A DNA stretch of 64,000 nucleotides from Candidatus Pacearchaeota archaeon UBA92 (GTDB taxonomy: Archaea > Nanobdellota > Nanobdellia > Pacearchaeales > GW2011-AR1): positions 1 through 64,000 of the forward strand of contig DANJ01000011.1 of the NCBI GenBank assembly GCA_002497285.1. Reading direction: 5' to 3'. The position numbers were made by a program, and so were the translations under genes. Within the stretch, counting starts at the first letter, position 1; each line of letters begins with the position of its first letter. Positions 60,623 to 64,000 of the stretch are shown here, piece after piece. The notes below the pieces were generated by a model that had not been told where the DNA came from, searched no databases, and was given only the letters and a program-made list of their open reading frames with translations.

Positions 60623-60883
60623 TTATACAAATCCTATTATTTGATAGCCATAATTTTCAACATCTTCCTCTTTCCAAAACTTTTGACCCTTAGTTTTGAC
60701 AACATAGCCTACCTTCTTGCTGATTTTCCTACCTGTATAATTATTTGTTTCAGGATCCCATTCTTCTAAAACCAAAACATCACCTTCCTTAACCTCAAAA
60801 TCTGCTAAGTGGAGTTCAAATTTCTTCTTTCCAGATAAGATGGCTTCAAAAAATTTAGACCACACTTTTTTCTTTACTTCCAT
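60623..60883 (-). CDS. DUF3850/ASCH-like RNA-binding domain protein, 86 aa
   Basis: KKKFELHLADFEVKEGDVLVL, EEWDPETNNYTGRKISKKV and the late YGYQIIGF fit the DUF3850 family, a PUA/ASCH-like fold expected to bind RNA or modified nucleotides. It lies one base upstream of glyS on the same strand, hinting at a translation-related role; that link is inference. Confidence 0.8.
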   Translation of the reverse strand: MEVKKKVWSKFFEAILSGKKKFELHLADFEVKEGDVLVLEEWDPETNNYTGRKISKKVGYVVKTKGQKFWKEEDVENYGYQIIGFV

Positions 60884-60991
60884 GCATTACCCACTACATA
60901 ATTATATTTAAATCTTTCTAGACACTACATAACCACTACACAACCCATAATTAGGCACTACAAGAGAAATTTTCTTCAATTCTATAGGGTA

Positions 60992-61063
60992 AGCGCGGAG
61001 AGGGATTCGAACCCCCGCATGGAAGCTCTGCAGGCTTCTGCCTTACCACTTGGCTATCCGCGC
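60992..61063 (-). tRNA. tRNA-Cys (GCA anticodon)
   Basis: Reading the minus strand: acceptor GCGCGGA/TCCGCGC, anticodon stem GAAGC/GCTTC with loop CTGCAGA and anticodon GCA (61031-61029), T arm GGGGGTTCGAATCCCTC, and U73 as expected for Cys. No intron and no encoded CCA. A TTTAAATAG box lies about 25 bases upstream. Confidence 0.94.
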
Positions 61064-61105
61064 ATGAAAATAAAGTAAAAAGATTCTATTTAAAGATATT
61101 CATAA

Positions 61106-61744
61106 CTAGGGAAGATTAACCCCCTCAACCAACTCGTTATTTGTCTCATCTACTTCACCTACTTGATAAGAGGTATCGACCCTAAATCTTACAAAATGAT
61201 TGCCAAAAGACAAGTTGCTAAAAACATAAGAAAATTCCTTTTCATCTCCAGGATAAAATGGCCCCTCTGTTGGAAAGATATCAACAAGAGAATCTAAATC
61301 TAAATCAACAAAAGAAGAAAAGAATTTACCTTCAATAACTTTAGTTCCAATATTTCTTGCTTTCGCAGAAATCGTCAGTTCGCATGTTCCATTATATCCA
61401 CTAGTACACGCTCCTTTGGTAAAAACAAATTCTATTGCTTCCAAATCATAAAACTTTTCCTTCTCTTCTACAATCTTTAACCCACACAAGGATTCATTTT
61501 CATTCCAAGAACACATATTGCTAGAAACATTATAAGCATCCTCTTCACATTTTGCTTTATCAATATAATCTAGACATGAAGTATATATTACCTCAGAATT
61601 ATTTTGAAAACCAATCGTGGACTCATTAGTTACATTTAGCTCTCCAATATTATCTGAAGGACTATAGAAAAAAATGAAAAACAGAACAACTGCTCCCATA
61701 GCTACAAGCAAAATCATCAAAAAGACAGGACTCTTAAAATTCAT
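61106..61744 (-). CDS. membrane-anchored CARDB-like secreted protein, 212 aa
   Basis: The start is ATG at 61744 (MNFKSPVFL); any longer frame would run into tRNA-Arg. A signal/anchor occupies about 7-28. A Cys-bearing segment follows (CLDYIDKAKCEED, NMCSWNENESLCG), then a CARDB-type Ig-like fold (NIGTKVIEGKFFSSF, SFGNHFVRFRVD, VDETNNEL). Likely extracellular. Lies between two tRNA genes on the same strand. Confidence 0.72.
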   Translation of the reverse strand: MNFKSPVFLMILLVAMGAVVLFFIFFYSPSDNIGELNVTNESTIGFQNNSEVIYTSCLDYIDKAKCEEDAYNVSSNMCSWNENESLCGLKIVEEKEKFYDLEAIEFVFTKGACTSGYNGTCELTISAKARNIGTKVIEGKFFSSFVDLDLDSLVDIFPTEGPFYPGDEKEFSYVFSNLSFGNHFVRFRVDTSYQVGEVDETNNELVEGVNLP

Positions 61745-61782
61745 AATGCCAATAAGAACCTCTTTTTTATAAATTCTTCCAA

Positions 61783-61857
61783 CGGCCTCGACAGGATTTG
61801 AACCTGCGACCCCTTGCTTAGAAGGCAAGTGCTCTATCCAGGCTGAGCTACGAGGCC
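61783..61857 (-). tRNA. tRNA-Arg (TCT anticodon)
   Basis: Reading the minus strand: acceptor GGCCTCG/CGAGGCC, D arm GCTCAGCCTGGATAGAGC, anticodon stem CTTGC/GCAAG with loop CTTCTAA and anticodon TCT (61822-61820), T arm GCAGGTTCAAATCCTGT, discriminator G. No intron and no CCA. A TTTAAATATTC box lies about 25 bases upstream. Confidence 0.94.
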
Positions 61858-61894
61858 ATATATAAAAACCAAAAAAAGAATATTTAAAGCTATC

Positions 61895-64000
61895 CTATTT
61901 CATCCTAAGGCGAATAATCTCTTTGGACTTGCTCGCCGTTCTCGCATAATGCCTTTGCACAAACCTCAGCACGAAGAAAAGAAGAGCGAGAGCAATAATA
62001 ATCAAGCCGAGAAAAGAAATAATTCTTAAATTATCGCCGGAAATAGCAAATCCAGTAATCCCTCTTTCAGACAAAAGAACACTCTGCTCCAGCTTAATGC
62101 TTTCTTTTCCATTAGATCCAATCAAAATCAAATCAAACTCGCCTACAGAATTCTTTGGAAGAAGAATATTAAGTTCATGCTCCTCTTTTACCCCATCACT
62201 GAGAGTTATAATTTCAGACCCTTTGCCTACATTAATCCCATTTGGATTAACTAACTCATAACTGACCTCGACATCCTGATTAGAACCGCTAAAATCTTCT
62301 AACGAATATCTAACATTTAACTCAGTTCCTTCTCTAATAGCACTCAAGAAAACAAAATCAAAATCCGAGGGCATAACTATCAGACTAAGCGAAGTAATTC
62401 CGCTTACCTCATTGCACTCTACAATAATGTTAGATGAATATTGTCCCGCTTTTGTATTTTTAGGAACATTCAAGGCAAATACAAACTCTGTTCTTTGTCC
62501 AGAACTTAAAGATTCAACCTGCTCACTAGATATCCAATTGCTGATCGCCCCGAAAGAACTTAGCTTACAGCTATTCAAAAATCTCTGCCCCGAATTCAGA
62601 ACATTAACCGTAACTAAATCACTCTCTCCTTTTTTTAATCTCAATTCAGGAATACTGGACAAAGTCAACTCTCCAATCCCTTCAATAGCAGGCACACTGC
62701 TTCCTCCAGAACTTCCGCCTCCGCTACCTCCGGAGTTTCCGCCAGAATTTCCACTTCCTCCGCTAGAGCTAGTTACACCAAATGTGCTCGTAGAATGTCC
62801 TATATTGCCTGCGGCATCGCCTGCATCGACATTTAAATTATAAGTGCCGCTATTTGGAATATTAGCATTCACAACTATGACTACATTATCACATCTGACA
62901 CCAGTATTATTCACTACAACAGCCTCTCCAGTGCTAGTCACAGTAATATTATATGTGCAAGTAGTAGGGCTAGAATCATTTACTGTATAGTTCAAAGAAA
63001 TATCTCCTGTAGTAAAGTCAGATCCGACATCAATAGTTACATTTGGAGGAGTAAAATCAGAAATTAAACTTCTATTTCCGCTTATAACCTCTCCCTGAGA
63101 ATCAACGCATCCAATGGCCCAGATATAATTTCCTTCAGCTAAATTCAAACTAAATGTATTTTCTATTCCTGAAGTCACACCATCCGTCTGATTTAATAAA
63201 TAACTCCCGTTAAAGTCACCATAAAGACTGCAATTAATTAAACTATCGGAAGTAGGAATATATGCAAAATTGACATTGCTCAGATTCGTATAATTATTAT
63301 TCTTTGGACTTAACAAGTGAATTGTCGCTTTTCCAGAATTGACATAGAATACCAAATCATCTCTGCCAATTTCTCCAGAAATTGTTTCATTCGCATAAAC
63401 GCTCAAGTTATAAATTCCATCTCCAGAAACACTAAAAGTGGTGTTAACGCAATTCAAAATGCTTGTATTAATGTTCCCATTATCCGTCGTATACCAACAA
63501 CTATGGAGGTTATCTGAAACCACGGAAAAGTTCAAAGCAATTGCCGTGAAATTATAGGTGGAAGAATGAGATGGATAAAGAATACTAACATTAGGACTTA
63601 CTCCGATACTTCCGCTTAAATTAACGCTAAATGTAACTGCCAAACTATTTTTATTCCCAACGCTATCGTTAATCCAAATCATCCATGTGTTGCTTCCCTC
63701 ACTTGCTATTGGCGTTACATTTTGTCCGCAGACAACACTGGCATTTGTCAATCCTAAATTCAAGGAATACCAGCATGAATCAGGATTCAATTCAACAAAC
63801 GTGTAATTCAAATTAATATTGGAATAATTATAAGTAACATTTAATGGCGAAGTAATTGTTATTTCAGGATATACAGAGTCAACAAAGAATGTAACATTTG
63901 CGCGTCCAATATTTCCAAGGATATCGCTAGCGTAAACAAAGATGGTAGAGGAACCTTGAGAAGCAGTATAGGTGACATTTTGTCCGCAGACAACACTGGC
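61895..64000 (-). CDS. large secreted protein with Ig-like repeats, 5' end outside the window
   Basis: The frame is open to the right edge, so the N-terminus is missing; the first in-frame TTG at 63811 is inside the gene. Ig-like repeats begin upstream (SVVCGQNVTYTASQGSS and DILGNIGRANVTFFVD are visible at the edge; SVVCGQNVTPIAS is repeated inside). They are followed by a Gly/Ser hinge (GGSGNSGGNSGGSGGG), a stalk with CARDB/NEW3-like strands (LRLKKGESDLVTVNVLNSGQ), ITGFAI, and one C-terminal membrane segment with a basic end. The layout matches the giant protein at 5275-13707. Probably a cell-surface glycoprotein. Confidence 0.85.
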   Translation of the reverse strand, partial: ASVVCGQNVTYTASQGSSTIFVYASDILGNIGRANVTFFVDSVYPEITITSPLNVTYNYSNINLNYTFVELNPDSCWYSLNLGLTNASVVCGQNVTPIASEGSNTWMIWINDSVGNKNSLAVTFSVNLSGSIGVSPNVSILYPSHSSTYNFTAIALNFSVVSDNLHSCWYTTDNGNINTSILNCVNTTFSVSGDGIYNLSVYANETISGEIGRDDLVFYVNSGKATIHLLSPKNNNYTNLSNVNFAYIPTSDSLINCSLYGDFNGSYLLNQTDGVTSGIENTFSLNLAEGNYIWAIGCVDSQGEVISGNRSLISDFTPPNVTIDVGSDFTTGDISLNYTVNDSSPTTCTYNITVTSTGEAVVVNNTGVRCDNVVIVVNANIPNSGTYNLNVDAGDAAGNIGHSTSTFGVTSSSGGSGNSGGNSGGSGGGSSGGSSVPAIEGIGELTLSSIPELRLKKGESDLVTVNVLNSGQRFLNSCKLSSFGAISNWISSEQVESLSSGQRTEFVFALNVPKNTKAGQYSSNIIVECNEVSGITSLSLIVMPSDFDFVFLSAIREGTELNVRYSLEDFSGSNQDVEVSYELVNPNGINVGKGSEIITLSDGVKEEHELNILLPKNSVGEFDLILIGSNGKESIKLEQSVLLSERGITGFAISGDNLRIISFLGLIIIALALLFFVLRFVQRHYARTASKSKEIIRLRMK

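Noticed and set aside
61745..61828. N-terminal extension of the CARDB-like protein (MPSKQGVAGSNPVEAV).
   Set aside because: Those codons are the antisense-free reading of the tRNA-Arg gene itself; the segment overlaps the tRNA and the ATG at 61744 begins a proper signal anchor.
63809..63811. TTG as the start codon of the rightmost secreted protein.
   Set aside because: The frame continues without a stop to position 64000 and encodes the same Ig-like repeat pattern, so the TTG is an internal Leu codon.
1..64000. CRISPR arrays or rRNA genes.
   Set aside because: No regularly spaced repeats with unique spacers and no rRNA-like sequence were seen; the only regular repeats are protein-coding modules.

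Overview
The window is archaeal. It carries TBP, transcription factor E, the RNA polymerase subunit Rpo11/L, an MBF1-like regulator, NreA, RadB, an archaeal ATP-dependent DNA ligase, Alba, ribosomal protein S17e and tRNA-splicing endonuclease. Many genes have a TATA-like box about 20-28 bases before the start codon, as expected for leaderless archaeal transcripts. Compact bacterial-looking AlaRS and LeuRS, many Asn/Ser-rich secreted proteins with one C-terminal membrane anchor, and numerous tiny membrane proteins suggest a DPANN lineage (Pacearchaeota/Woesearchaeota-like). That placement is inference from gene content, not from a phylogeny.

Layout. 1-5.3 kb: a hypothetical gene, an M42 peptidase, a coiled-coil protein and a membrane-anchored protein. 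5.3-13.7 kb: one 2810-residue surface protein with two LamG-like domains and Ig-like repeats. 14-18.5 kb: an acylphosphatase/cis-prenyltransferase fusion, a DHH phosphoesterase, nreA and tbp. 18.5-34.4 kb: a secreted TSP1-like protein, DNA ligase, radB, rpoL, MBF1, a GT2/scpB operon, an FG-GAP protein, a SpoIIM-rhomboid-TFE operon, a coiled-coil pair and alaS. 34,480-46,918: a mobile element (below). 46.9-64 kb: uppP, a REC protein, leuS with an inserted hydrolase and a stand-alone paralogue next to it, endA, S17e-alba, tRNA-Met(CAT), HIT, ParA/MinD, a ZIP transporter divergent from a NikR, an MFS transporter, glyS, tRNA-Cys, tRNA-Arg and a large secreted protein running off the right edge.

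The main discovery is a 12.4-kb unit bounded by perfect 17-bp terminal inverted repeats and a 9-bp target duplication, with one IS4/IS5-type DDE transposase at its right end. Its cargo is an AT-rich set of metabolic genes: a stand-alone PEP-synthase-type ATP-binding domain, a separately encoded phosphohistidine swivel domain, a beta-RFAP-synthase-like GHMP protein, a PLP decarboxylase, a two-domain SDR, a PaaK-type adenylating enzyme, a methyltransferase with an in-frame TGA, a nitrilase with a possible chorismate-lyase-like N-terminus, a TrpF-like protein, a LMW-phosphatase-like protein, a Nudix hydrolase and a zinc ribbon. Together they look like a mobile small-molecule pathway, perhaps built on an aminobenzoate-ribose-phosphate type intermediate. 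The element landed at the stop codon of uppP and left that gene intact.

The second discovery is leuS. A complete RBBP9-type serine hydrolase, with Ser, Asp and His all visible, sits inside the leucyl-tRNA synthetase just before its editing domain. A stand-alone paralogue is encoded immediately upstream with overlapping stop and start codons.
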